A stretch of 64,000 bases of DNA from [Mycobacterium] zoologicum (GTDB lineage Bacteria > Actinomycetota > Actinomycetes > Mycobacteriales > Mycobacteriaceae), in NCBI RefSeq assembly GCF_020172665.1, contig NZ_CP083985.1, forward strand, positions 4,016,184-4,080,183, given 5' to 3'. Every line of letters begins with the position of its first letter. The stretch's first letter is position 1. Both the position numbers and the translations under genes were made by a program. Positions 9,950 to 18,885 of this stretch are shown here, one piece after another. A model generated the notes under the pieces. The model was given only the letters and a program-made list of their open reading frames with translations, ran no database searches and had not been told where the DNA came from.

Positions 9950-12900
9950 GTGCCCGCACTGCAAGTCCCCAAGCAGTTTCTGCGCGCCTCGGCTGCGCCG
10001 GCGCCCCGCACCCTGATCGACATCCTGCGAGAGACCGCCGAGCGCTTCCCCGAGGCCTCCGCTATCGACGACGGCCATGTGGTGCTGACCTACGCCGAGC
10101 TGGTCACCGACATCTCCGACAGCGTCGGGTGGCTGGCCGAGCGCGGTATCGGACGCGGTGACCGGGTCGGCATCCGGATGCCCTCGGGCAGTTATTCGCT
10201 CTACACCGCGATTCTGGCGGTGCTGGCCGCCGGTGCGGCCTATGTGCCCGTCGACGCCGACGATCCCGACGAGCGCGCCGAGCTGGTGTTCGGCGAGGCA
10301 CAGGTCGCCGGGGTGATCACCGAGAAGGGCCTGGCCCGCGGCCCCGGTACGCCCGGCGGTATGCCGGCATCGTCGCCGACAGCCGACGACGACGCCTGGA
10401 TCATCTTCACCTCGGGATCGACCGGCACCCCCAAGGGCGTGGCGATCACCCACCGCAACGCGGCGGCCTTCGTCGACGCCGAGGCCCGGTTGTTCTGCCA
10501 GGATCAGCCGATCGGGCCGGGCGACCGGGTGCTGGCCGGACTGTCGGTGGCGTTCGACGCGTCGTGTGAGGAGATGTGGCTGGCGTGGCGCTACGGCGCC
10601 TGCCTGGTGCCGGCCCCGCGGTCGCTGGTGCGCAGCGGCATGGACCTGGGTCCGTGGCTGGTGGCGCGCGACGTGACCGTGGTGTCGACCGTGCCGACGC
10701 TGGCCGCGATGTGGCCGGCCGAGGCGCTGGAGGCGGTGCGGCTGCTGATCTTCGGCGGCGAGGCCTGCCCGCCGGAGCTGGCGGCCCGGCTGGCGACCGA
10801 CGGCCGCGAGGTCTGGAACACCTACGGGCCCACCGAGGCCACGGTGGTGGCCTGCGCCGCGCCGCTGGACGGCTCCGACGCGGTGCGGATCGGCCTGCCG
10901 CTGGCGGGCTGGGATCTGGCGGTGATCGGCGCCGACGGGGCGCCGGTGGACGTCGGTGAAGTCGGCGAGCTGGTGATCGGCGGGGTGGGGCTGGGCCGCT
11001 ATCTCGACGACGCCCGGGACGCCGAGAAGTACGCACCGCTGCCCGTCCTGGACTGGCCTCGGGCCTACCGCAGCGGGGATCTGGTCCGGTTGGAGACCGA
11101 CGGTCTGGTGTTCTGCGGCCGGGCCGACGACCAGGTCAAGGTCGGCGGCCGGCGCATCGAGCTGGGTGAGGTGGACACCGCGCTGATGGCGCTGCCCGGG
11201 GTCAGCGGGGGCGCCGCCGCGGTGCGGGAAAGCGCCGGCGGCACACCGCTGTTGGTCGGGTATCTGGCCAGCACCGACCCGGACTTCGACCTGGTCGCTG
11301 CACGCGAACTGCTGTGCCGGCAACTGCCGGCCGCGCTGGTTCCGCGGCTGGTGCTGGTCGGTGAGCTGCCCACCCGGACCTCAGGCAAGGTCGACCGTGA
11401 CGCACTGCCGTGGCCGGTGCCCGGTGCCGACGAGTCCTCGGCCCTGGACGGCGTCGACGGCACCCTGGGCTGGCTGGCCGGGTTGTGGCGCGACGTGCTG
11501 GGCACCCCGGTGGAGGACGAGCGGGCCGACTTCTTCGCCCTGGGCGGTGGATCGCTGGCGGCCGCGCAGCTGGTGGCCGCGGTGCGCCGGCGCTACCCGA
11601 AGCTCACCGTCGCGCAGCTCTACGACCGGCCGCGGCTCGGTTCGCTGGCCGGGTTCCTCGAGGACATGGGGGCAGTCGATCCGGCGGACGGCACCGAGGC
11701 ACCGCCGGTAGCGCTCACGCCCCGGCTGACCCAGGCCGCTCAAGTGCTGCTGTCGGTGCCGTTGGCCACCCTGGCCGGCCTGCAATGGGTGGCCTGGCTG
11801 GCGCTGATCAACAACCTGACGTCGATGTGGCACCCGCTGCCCTGGCAGATGCGGCTGAACTGGTGGTGGGTGCTCGCCGCGTTCGTGCTGTTCGTCACCC
11901 CGCTGGGCCGGATGGGCATCGCCGCGCTCGGGGCCCGAGTGCTGCTGGTCGGTCTACAGCCCGGCACCTACCGGCGCGGCGGGCCCGAGCATCTGCGGAT
12001 CTGGATCGCCGAGCGGCTGGCGGCGGCCAGCGGCGCCGAAAACCTCGCCGGCGCACCGTGGTTGGTGTATTACGCCAGGGCGCTCGGCAACACGATCGGC
12101 AAGGGCGTCGACCTGCACTCCGCCCCGCCGGTGACCGGGATGCTGACGCTGGGGCACCGCTGCTCGATCGAGCCGGAGGTCGACCTGACCGGGTACTGGG
12201 TGGACGGCGAGGACTTCCACGTCGGCCCCATCACGATCGGCAACGACGCCACCATCGGCGCTCGCACCACGTTGCTGCCGGGCGCCTCGGTCGGCAAGGA
12301 CGCCGACGTCGGCCCCGGTTCCGGGGTGGTCTGGGAGGTGCGCAAGGGCCAGTACTGGACGGGCTCGCCGGCGGTGAAATCCGGCAAGGCACGCCATCCA
12401 TGGCCCGATCATCGGCCACCGGCCCGCCCGGCGTGGGTGGCGGTCTACGGGCTGACGTCGCTGCTGCTGGGCGGCCTGCCACTGCTGGCACTGGGCGCCG
12501 GGCTGGCCGTGCTGGGCTGGTCGGTGCGCGAGGCCACCACCCTCGGTGCGGCGATCCGCCCGGTGGCGGTGTGGACACCGGTGGCCGCACTGACCGCGCT
12601 GGGCTGCTATGCCGCGCTGACGATCATCGGGGTGCGGCTGCTGTCGATCGGGCTGACCGAGGGCCATCACCCGGTGCGCAGCCGGGTGGGCTGGCAGCTG
12701 TGGGCCACCGAACGGCTGATGGACGCCGCCCGCGATTACCTGTTTCCGTTGTACGCCAGCCTGATCACCCCGTGGTGGCTGCGACTGCTGGGGGCGAAGG
12801 TCGGCGAGGGCACCGAGATCTCCACCGCGTTGTTGATCCCGAAGTTCACCGTGATCGCCGACGGCGCGTTCCTGGCCGACGACACCATGGTCGCCTCCTA

Positions 12901-13822
12901 TGAGCTGGGCGGCGGCTGGATTCACGTCGCACCGGCCACCATCGGCAAGCGCGCTTTCCTGGGCAACTCCGGGATCACCCGGCCGGGCCGGCGGGTACCC
13001 GACAAGGCTCTGGTGGCCGTGCTGTCGACCGCGCCGCACAAGGCCAAGAACGGCTCGTCGTGGCTGGGCAGCCCGCCGGTTCGGCTGCGCCGCAAGGCCG
13101 CCGACTCCGATGCCGAGCGCACCTTCGCCCCACCGGTGCGACTCAAGCTGATGCGCGCCGTCATGGAGACCTTCCGGCTGATCCCGGTCGTGGCGACCTT
13201 TGCGATCGGCGTCGCCGTACTCGGGACATTACATTGGGGTGCAATGCATTACGGCTACAAGTGGGCAGCCCTGGGCAGCGGCGTGGTGCTGCTGACCGCC
13301 GGGGCGGTTGCCGGCGGTGCCGCGGTGGTGGCGAAATGGCTTTTGGTGGGCCGGATTCAGGCGACCGAGCATCCGCTGTGGTCGTCGTTCGTGTGGCGCA
13401 ATGAGGTGTCCGACACCTTCGTCGAGACCGTGGCCGCCCCGTGGTTCGCCCGCGCCGCCACCGGTACCCCGGTGATCAACCTGTGGCTGCGGGCGCTGGG
13501 CGCCGATATCGGGCGAGGCGTGTGGTGTGAGACCTACTGGCTACCCGAAGCCGACCTGGTGACGCTGGGCCCCGGCGCCACCGTCAACCGCGGCTGCGTG
13601 GTGCAGACCCACCTGTTCCACGACCGGATCATGCAGCTCGACACCGTCACGCTGGAAGCCGGCGCCACCCTGGGGCCGCACTGTGTGGCACTGCCGGCCG
13701 CACGCCTGGGCGCGGGCACCAGCGTCGGCCCCGCTTCACTGGTGATGCGCGGCGACCAGGTGCCGCCCGCAACACGCTGGCAGGGCAACCCGATCGCACC
13801 GGCGGCCGGAGCAACACGGTGA
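9950..13822 (+). CDS. Pls/PosA-type NRPS-like protein: adenylation, carrier and hexapeptide acyltransferase domains
   Basis: The product has about 1290 residues. An adenylation domain fills residues 20-485, with FTSGSTGTPKG near 154, NTYGPTE near 290, YRSGDL, and the GKVDR core near 479. A carrier domain follows with the phosphopantetheine Ser at about 535 (LGGGSL). The remaining half has several membrane segments interleaved with left-handed beta-helix stretches (such as ITIGNDATIGARTTLLPGAS), as in hexapeptide acyltransferases. This is the layout of the Pls/PosA family, which activates an amino acid and transfers it to a membrane-linked acceptor; the substrate is unknown. The frame is open upstream to 9797 but would overlap the divergent gene, so the GTG is preferred. 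The stop overlaps the aminopeptidase start (GTGA). Confidence 0.85.
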   Translation: MPALQVPKQFLRASAAPAPRTLIDILRETAERFPEASAIDDGHVVLTYAELVTDISDSVGWLAERGIGRGDRVGIRMPSGSYSLYTAILAVLAAGAAYVPVDADDPDERAELVFGEAQVAGVITEKGLARGPGTPGGMPASSPTADDDAWIIFTSGSTGTPKGVAITHRNAAAFVDAEARLFCQDQPIGPGDRVLAGLSVAFDASCEEMWLAWRYGACLVPAPRSLVRSGMDLGPWLVARDVTVVSTVPTLAAMWPAEALEAVRLLIFGGEACPPELAARLATDGREVWNTYGPTEATVVACAAPLDGSDAVRIGLPLAGWDLAVIGADGAPVDVGEVGELVIGGVGLGRYLDDARDAEKYAPLPVLDWPRAYRSGDLVRLETDGLVFCGRADDQVKVGGRRIELGEVDTALMALPGVSGGAAAVRESAGGTPLLVGYLASTDPDFDLVAARELLCRQLPAALVPRLVLVGELPTRTSGKVDRDALPWPVPGADESSALDGVDGTLGWLAGLWRDVLGTPVEDERADFFALGGGSLAAAQLVAAVRRRYPKLTVAQLYDRPRLGSLAGFLEDMGAVDPADGTEAPPVALTPRLTQAAQVLLSVPLATLAGLQWVAWLALINNLTSMWHPLPWQMRLNWWWVLAAFVLFVTPLGRMGIAALGARVLLVGLQPGTYRRGGPEHLRIWIAERLAAASGAENLAGAPWLVYYARALGNTIGKGVDLHSAPPVTGMLTLGHRCSIEPEVDLTGYWVDGEDFHVGPITIGNDATIGARTTLLPGASVGKDADVGPGSGVVWEVRKGQYWTGSPAVKSGKARHPWPDHRPPARPAWVAVYGLTSLLLGGLPLLALGAGLAVLGWSVREATTLGAAIRPVAVWTPVAALTALGCYAALTIIGVRLLSIGLTEGHHPVRSRVGWQLWATERLMDAARDYLFPLYASLITPWWLRLLGAKVGEGTEISTALLIPKFTVIADGAFLADDTMVASYELGGGWIHVAPATIGKRAFLGNSGITRPGRRVPDKALVAVLSTAPHKAKNGSSWLGSPPVRLRRKAADSDAERTFAPPVRLKLMRAVMETFRLIPVVATFAIGVAVLGTLHWGAMHYGYKWAALGSGVVLLTAGAVAGGAAVVAKWLLVGRIQATEHPLWSSFVWRNEVSDTFVETVAAPWFARAATGTPVINLWLRALGADIGRGVWCETYWLPEADLVTLGPGATVNRGCVVQTHLFHDRIMQLDTVTLEAGATLGPHCVALPAARLGAGTSVGPASLVMRGDQVPPATRWQGNPIAPAAGATR

Positions 13823-15162
13823 GCAAACCCGTCAAGAAGAGCACCGTGAAACCCAAAGCCGAGCCGCCCGTCATCGACCCGTATCTGCCCGGCAGCGGCA
13901 ACGCCGGCTACCGGGTGTCGCGCTACGAGCTGGACCTGGAGTACAAGGTCGCCAGCAACCGGTTGTCGGGGACGGTGACCATCACCGCGGCCGCGACCAC
14001 CGCACTGCGGGTGTTCACCCTGGACCTCGCCGAGCCGATGTCGGTGTCCAAGGTGCGGGTCAACGGCCGCGCCCCCACCCGGTTCGCCACCGCAGGCGCC
14101 AAGCTGCGGATCACGCTGGCCGACCCGTTACCCGCCGGGGCCGCCCTGGTGGTCACCGTCCGCTACTCGGGATCCCCGCGGCCACGCGACACCGTTTGGG
14201 GGGAAGTCGGCTTCGAGGAACTTACGGACGGCGCCCTGGTCTCCGGACAGCCCAACGGCGCCCCGACCTGGTTCCCCTGCGATGACCACCCCGCCGCCAA
14301 GGCGAGCTACCTGGTCCAGATCAGCACCGACAGCCCGTATCGCGCGGTGGCCAACGGCGAACTGCTGTCGCGGCGGGTCCGGGCGGGGCGCACCACCTGG
14401 GTCTACGAGCAGCCCGAGCCGACACCCACCTATCTGGTCACCCTGCAGATCGGCCAGTACGTGACGCACCGGCTGGCCGGGTCCGAAGTGCCGATCAACG
14501 CGGTGCTGCCCGCCCGGCTGCGCACCGAGTTCGACCACGACTTCGCCGGCCAGCCCGAAATGATGTCATTGTTCGTACGATTGTTCGGCCCCTACCCGCT
14601 GGCCGCCGGCTACACGGTGGTGGTCACCGACGACAACCTGGACATTCCCCTTGAAGCACAGGGCATTTCGATCTTCGGCGCCAACCACTGCGACGGCACC
14701 GGCGGCTCAGAGCGGCTGATCGCCCACGAGCTGGCGCATCAGTGGTTCGGCAACAGCGTGACGGTGCGCCACTGGCGCGACATCTGGCTGCACGAGGGTT
14801 TCGCCTGCTATGCCGAATGGCTGTGGTCGGAGCATGCCGGCGGACGCAGCGCCGACGAATGGGCCCGGCACTACCACCGGCAGCTGGCGGCGCTGCCGCA
14901 GGATCTGCTGTTGGCCGATCCGGGCCCGGCCGACATGTTCGATGACCGGCTCTACAAGCGCGGCGCGCTCACCCTGCACCGGCTGCGCGTCCTGATCGGT
15001 GACGCCGACTTCTTCGCGCTGCTGCGAGGCTGGACGACGCGCCACCGGCACGGCAACGCCAGTACCGACGACTTCACCGGCCTGGCCGCCAATTACGCCA
15101 AGGTGTCGCTGCAGCCGCTGTGGCAGGCCTGGCTGTACTCCAGAGCGCTGCCGCCGCTGTAG
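13819..15162 (+). CDS. M1-family zinc aminopeptidase
   Basis: This 447-residue peptidase is shorter than classical PepN because it lacks the large C-terminal helical domain. The zinc site is complete: HELAHQW with His303, Glu304 and His307, and Glu326 in LHEGF. The exopeptidase GAMEN loop is replaced by EAQGIS in the corresponding place, so substrate choice may differ from standard aminopeptidases. There is no signal peptide; the N-terminus is Lys-rich. The GTG start overlaps the stop of the NRPS-like gene, so the two are made together. Trimming or recycling of a peptide made by its neighbour is possible but speculative. Confidence 0.9.
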   Translation: MSKPVKKSTVKPKAEPPVIDPYLPGSGNAGYRVSRYELDLEYKVASNRLSGTVTITAAATTALRVFTLDLAEPMSVSKVRVNGRAPTRFATAGAKLRITLADPLPAGAALVVTVRYSGSPRPRDTVWGEVGFEELTDGALVSGQPNGAPTWFPCDDHPAAKASYLVQISTDSPYRAVANGELLSRRVRAGRTTWVYEQPEPTPTYLVTLQIGQYVTHRLAGSEVPINAVLPARLRTEFDHDFAGQPEMMSLFVRLFGPYPLAAGYTVVVTDDNLDIPLEAQGISIFGANHCDGTGGSERLIAHELAHQWFGNSVTVRHWRDIWLHEGFACYAEWLWSEHAGGRSADEWARHYHRQLAALPQDLLLADPGPADMFDDRLYKRGALTLHRLRVLIGDADFFALLRGWTTRHRHGNASTDDFTGLAANYAKVSLQPLWQAWLYSRALPPL

Positions 15163-15168
15163 CGCGAC

Positions 15169-15184
15169 CTGCCGGCGCCGGCAG
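15169..15184 (+). terminator. 16 bp perfect palindrome after the aminopeptidase gene
   Basis: CTGCCGGCGCCGGCAG is a perfect palindrome seven bases after the aminopeptidase stop and about 70 bp before the PPE gene. It lacks a T tract, so it is at best a weak or L-shaped terminator. Confidence 0.35.
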
Positions 15185-15255
15185 ATATGCGTTTCGTATG
15201 AGTCCGCTCTGCAGAGTTGCCGGGTCCGCCGGGTCGAAAATACCGTCGTAAGACG

Positions 15256-15787
15256 ATGAACTTTGCCGCGTTGCCGCCGGAGGTCAACTCCGCGCTCATG
15301 TACGCCGGACCCGGATCCGGCCCCATCCGAGCCGCAGCCACCGCCTGGAAAACCATGGCCGCCGAACTCGAAACCGCCGCCAACTCCTACCGCACCCTGA
15401 TCACCGGACTCACCGACCAGACCTGGCAAGGCCCCGCCGCGGTCGCCATGGCCACCGCCGCAGCCCCCTACGCCACCTGGATGCACACCACCGCCACCCA
15501 AGCCGCCCACGCCGGCACCCAGGCAGCCGCCGCAGCAGCCGCCTACGAAACCGCCTTCGCCATGACCGTGCCCCCGGCCGTCATCACCGCCAACCGCACC
15601 CAACTGGCCACCCTGACCGCCACCAACCTCCTCGGCCAGAACACCGCCGCCATCGCCGCCAACGAAGCCCACTACGCCACCATGTGGGCCCAAGACGCCA
15701 CCGCCATGTACAGCTACGCCACCGGCGCCGCCGCAGCCACCCAACTCCCCACCTTCACCCCACCGGAAACCACCGCCAACCCCGCCG
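15256..15787 (+). repeat. 532 bp perfect direct repeat, copy 1 (5' half of PPE gene)
   Basis: Read side by side, these 532 bases are identical to 16854-17385 and diverge immediately after. The stretch uses C-ending codons almost exclusively (GCC, ACC, AAC, GAA, CTC), unlike the G-rich third positions that follow. Confidence 0.95.
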
Positions 15788-16533
15788 GACCCGCCGACGA
15801 CGGCTCCGGCTCCTACGCCGGCGCGGGCGAGGAGGGCTTGCTGCTCGACATCCTGGTCTCGCTGGTCGAGGTGGACAGCATCGCGCCGTTCGAGGGCGGC
15901 GGCGCAGGGCTGGAGTTCGGCGGCCTGGCCATCGAGGCGGCCAGCCTCGGGCCGTTCGCCGGGCTGGGCTTCACCGGTGACCTCGGCGCGGCCGGCAGCC
16001 TGGGCCTGATCAGCCAGACCGTGCCGCCGGTCGGGGGTCTGATGCCGGCCGCCGGGTTGCGCTCTTCGGCCGGCCGGGTCGGGGCGGCCTGGGCTTCGAT
16101 GGGCAAAGCGGTGCCGCTGAACGGACTGTCGGTGCCACAGGCTTGGGTCGCGGCCACGCCCTCGGTGGTGATGCGTGAAATCACCTTGGTGACAGCGCAA
16201 TCCGGCACCGCCAGTGCAGCTGCCGCGGCCGCCGGAGCCGAGGTCCCCTACGCCGAGATGGCGCTGTCCGGGGTGGCCGGACGCGCTCTGGCCGGCACCG
16301 TCGGCCCCGGATCCCGGCCGCAGCAGACCCAGCCCAACGCCGGCGCGGCACGGCGGCCTGCCGGCCCGGCCGAATCGGCCGAAGAGCCCCAGGCGCCGCT
16401 GGAACCGGTGACCGGCGTGGAGATCCTCGCCGAACTGCGCGGTCTGGCCGAGCTGCGCGACGCCGGGGTACTGACCGCCCAGGAATTCGATCGGCAACGC
16501 GAACGCGTCATCGCGGATTTCATCGACGAGTGA
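15256..16533 (+). CDS. PPE family protein, SVP subgroup, with a SHOCT-like C-terminus
   Basis: This 425-residue PPE protein has the PPE motif at residues 7-9 and the WxG turn as TWQG. The SVP signature reads LSVPQAW near the middle of the C-terminal region. The final 35 residues (AELRGLAELRDAGVLTAQEF and what follows) match the SHOCT short helical domain pattern, unusual for a PPE protein. The first 532 bases are identical to the second PPE gene downstream. PPE proteins of this type are type VII secretion substrates, usually paired with a PE protein; no secretion genes are in the window. A TANNNT hexamer (TACCGT at 15241) implies a near-leaderless transcript. Confidence 0.92.
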   Translation: MNFAALPPEVNSALMYAGPGSGPIRAAATAWKTMAAELETAANSYRTLITGLTDQTWQGPAAVAMATAAAPYATWMHTTATQAAHAGTQAAAAAAAYETAFAMTVPPAVITANRTQLATLTATNLLGQNTAAIAANEAHYATMWAQDATAMYSYATGAAAATQLPTFTPPETTANPAGPADDGSGSYAGAGEEGLLLDILVSLVEVDSIAPFEGGGAGLEFGGLAIEAASLGPFAGLGFTGDLGAAGSLGLISQTVPPVGGLMPAAGLRSSAGRVGAAWASMGKAVPLNGLSVPQAWVAATPSVVMREITLVTAQSGTASAAAAAAGAEVPYAEMALSGVAGRALAGTVGPGSRPQQTQPNAGAARRPAGPAESAEEPQAPLEPVTGVEILAELRGLAELRDAGVLTAQEFDRQRERVIADFIDE

Positions 16534-16557
16534 GTACTGATTAGGAGGGTTGAAGAG

Positions 16558-16857
16558 ATGTCTTTCGTTGTCGCGCAGCCGGAATCGCTGTCCGGTGCCG
16601 CCATCGACCTGCAGGGTATCGGCTCGGCGCTGCAGGCCCAGAGTGCCGCCGTGGCCGCCCCGACCACTACGATGGCGGCCCCGGCCTCCGACGCGGTGTC
16701 GGTGTCGGTCGCCACGATGTTCAACGCCAACGGCGCGCTGTTCCAGAGCGTGGCGGCCCAGGCCGCCGCCATCCACCAGATGTTCGTCAGCACCCTCGAC
16801 GGCAGCGGCACCGCATATGCGACCGCCGAAGCCGCGAACGTGCTCGCCGCCCAATGA
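16558..16857 (+). CDS. PE family protein
   Basis: This 99-residue protein is a bare PE domain: it opens MSFVVAQPE, with Pro-Glu at residues 8-9, then forms an Ala-rich helical hairpin, and it ends with no extra domain. A GAGG-type ribosome binding site lies in the short gap after the first PPE gene. Its stop overlaps the start of the second PPE gene (ATGA), which supports co-translation and heterodimer formation with that PPE, the usual arrangement for type VII substrates. The C-terminal YATAEAANV contains the YxxxD/E-type secretion signal. Confidence 0.92.
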   Translation: MSFVVAQPESLSGAAIDLQGIGSALQAQSAAVAAPTTTMAAPASDAVSVSVATMFNANGALFQSVAAQAAAIHQMFVSTLDGSGTAYATAEAANVLAAQ

Positions 16858-17385
16858 ACTTTGCCGCGTTGCCGCCGGAGGTCAACTCCGCGCTCATGTA
16901 CGCCGGACCCGGATCCGGCCCCATCCGAGCCGCAGCCACCGCCTGGAAAACCATGGCCGCCGAACTCGAAACCGCCGCCAACTCCTACCGCACCCTGATC
17001 ACCGGACTCACCGACCAGACCTGGCAAGGCCCCGCCGCGGTCGCCATGGCCACCGCCGCAGCCCCCTACGCCACCTGGATGCACACCACCGCCACCCAAG
17101 CCGCCCACGCCGGCACCCAGGCAGCCGCCGCAGCAGCCGCCTACGAAACCGCCTTCGCCATGACCGTGCCCCCGGCCGTCATCACCGCCAACCGCACCCA
17201 ACTGGCCACCCTGACCGCCACCAACCTCCTCGGCCAGAACACCGCCGCCATCGCCGCCAACGAAGCCCACTACGCCACCATGTGGGCCCAAGACGCCACC
17301 GCCATGTACAGCTACGCCACCGGCGCCGCCGCAGCCACCCAACTCCCCACCTTCACCCCACCGGAAACCACCGCCAACCCCGCCG
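16854..17385 (+). repeat. 532 bp perfect direct repeat, copy 2 (5' half of PPE gene)
   Basis: Second copy of the PPE 5' repeat. The identity begins exactly at the ATG, not upstream, and ends inside the codon after the NPA residues. Confidence 0.95.
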
Positions 17386-18095
17386 AAGCCACCGCCGCCA
17401 CCGCCGAAGCGGCCTCCGACGGAGGGATCTCACCCGGTCTGGCATTCGACCTGATCGGCGCGGTTTTCGAGGTCGGCAGCGTCGGTCCGTTCGGTGGCAT
17501 CGGCCTGGGCGGCGCGTTCGGCGGCCTGGCGATCACCCTGGGAGAACTCGCCTTCCCGGAAGAGGGCGCCCTGGGGCTGGGCGCGCTGGGCGCCCTGGAC
17601 CTGATCGGCACGGCCACGCCGACCGCTTCGATCGGGGCATCGACTGGTGCCACCGGGGCTACTTGGGCTTCCATGGGCCGGGCCGTGCCGCTGAACGGAC
17701 TGTCGGTGCCGCAGGCCTGGGCCGCAGCCACCCCGTCGGCCGCGATACGCCAAATCACCTTGGTGACAGCGCAATCCGGCACCGCCAGTGCCGCCGCCGC
17801 GGCGGCCGGCGCTGAGATCCCCTACGCCGAGATGGCACTGTCCGGGGCCGCCGGACGTGCTCTGGCCGGCACCGTCGGCCCCGGATCCCGGCCGCAGCAG
17901 ACCCAACCCAAGCCCATCGCGGCTCCGCGCCCACCCAAGCCGGCCCAGGAATCCCAAGAATCCGAAGACGCTCCCGCCCGGCCGAAGGCGATCGGCGTCG
18001 TCGCCGAACTGCGTGCGCTGGTCGAGCTGCGGGACTCCGGCGTGCTGACCCAGGAGAAATTCATCGAGCGCAAGGAACGGCTCCTCGGTGAGTGA
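16854..18095 (+). CDS. PPE family protein, SVP subgroup, with a SHOCT-like C-terminus (second copy)
   Basis: This 413-residue paralogue of the first PPE has the same 177 N-terminal residues, a divergent Gly/Ala-rich middle, the LSVPQAW signature and a second block shared with its partner (TLVTAQSGTASAAAAAAGAE). The C-terminal end again looks like SHOCT (ELRALVELRDSGVLTQEKF). It is translationally coupled to the PE gene. The identical 5' half indicates gene conversion or very recent duplication, while the middle and C-terminal regions remain distinct, so the two proteins probably differ in cargo but not in PE pairing surface. Confidence 0.92.
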   Translation: MNFAALPPEVNSALMYAGPGSGPIRAAATAWKTMAAELETAANSYRTLITGLTDQTWQGPAAVAMATAAAPYATWMHTTATQAAHAGTQAAAAAAAYETAFAMTVPPAVITANRTQLATLTATNLLGQNTAAIAANEAHYATMWAQDATAMYSYATGAAAATQLPTFTPPETTANPAEATAATAEAASDGGISPGLAFDLIGAVFEVGSVGPFGGIGLGGAFGGLAITLGELAFPEEGALGLGALGALDLIGTATPTASIGASTGATGATWASMGRAVPLNGLSVPQAWAAATPSAAIRQITLVTAQSGTASAAAAAAGAEIPYAEMALSGAAGRALAGTVGPGSRPQQTQPKPIAAPRPPKPAQESQESEDAPARPKAIGVVAELRALVELRDSGVLTQEKFIERKERLLGE

Positions 18096-18123
18096 ACGTG
18101 GCCGCGGGGGATGATGGTGACCG

Positions 18124-18885
18124 ATGGCCGATAAGACGGACACCCGCAGTCCCCGCAAAGCGATCCTCGGGCAGCTGCCGCGGATCAACCGGCCCGACGG
18201 CTCACCGATTCGGGTGCTGCTGGTCGACGACGAGCCGGCCCTGACAAACCTGGTGACGATGGCCCTGCACTACGAGGGCTGGGCCGTCGACGTCGCCCAC
18301 AACGGACGCGACGCGGTGGCCAAGTTCCACAGCGGCGAACCCGATCTGCTGGTGCTCGACATCATGCTGCCCGACATCGACGGCCTGCAGATCCTGCAGC
18401 GGATCCGCGAATCCGACCCCTACACTCCGACGTTGTTCCTGACCGCCCGCGACTCGGTCACCGACCGGGTGATCGGGCTGACCTCCGGCGCAGACGATTA
18501 CATGACCAAGCCGTTCAGCCTGGAGGAGTTGGTGGCCCGGCTGCGCGGGCTGCTGCGGCGTGGCAGTGCGCTGATGCCGCCGGTGGACGAGGTGCTCACC
18601 GTCGGTGATCTGATCCTCGACAGCGCCAGCCGCCAGGTCACCCGCGACGGCGTCCCGGTCTCGTTGAGCACCACCGAATTCGAGCTGCTGCGGTTCCTGA
18701 TGCGCCACCCGGACCGGGCGCTGACCCGCGCCGAGATCCTGGACCGGGTGTGGAACTACGACTTCGCCGGGCGCACCAGCATCGTCGATCTCTATATCTC
18801 CTACCTGCGCAAGAAGATCGACGGCGACCGTCCGATGATCCACACCGTGCGCGGGGTCGGTTACCTGCTGAAGCCGCACCCGTGA
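18124..18885 (+). CDS. OmpR/PhoB-family response regulator
   Basis: This 253-residue regulator has an N-terminal extension of about 30 residues before the receiver domain. The receiver has the acidic pair (LLVDDEPAL), the phospho-accepting Asp in VLDIMLPDIDG, the Thr in FLTARDS and the Lys in MTKPFSLEE. The winged-helix DNA-binding domain ends RTSIVDLYISYLRKKID and HTVRGVGYLL. The extended N-terminus and general sequence recall mycobacterial regulators of the TrcR/TcrX type, but I cannot assign one. The stop overlaps the kinase start (GTGA). Confidence 0.93.
   Translation: MADKTDTRSPRKAILGQLPRINRPDGSPIRVLLVDDEPALTNLVTMALHYEGWAVDVAHNGRDAVAKFHSGEPDLLVLDIMLPDIDGLQILQRIRESDPYTPTLFLTARDSVTDRVIGLTSGADDYMTKPFSLEELVARLRGLLRRGSALMPPVDEVLTVGDLILDSASRQVTRDGVPVSLSTTEFELLRFLMRHPDRALTRAEILDRVWNYDFAGRTSIVDLYISYLRKKIDGDRPMIHTVRGVGYLLKPHP

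Noticed and set aside
9515..11323. 602-codon minus-strand frame opposite the NRPS-like gene
   Set aside because: Low-complexity His/Gln/Arg-rich translation, overlaps the conserved adenylation motifs on the other strand.
14707..16854. 715-codon minus-strand frame across the aminopeptidase, PPE and PE genes
   Set aside because: Gly-rich antisense artefact spanning three convincing plus-strand genes.
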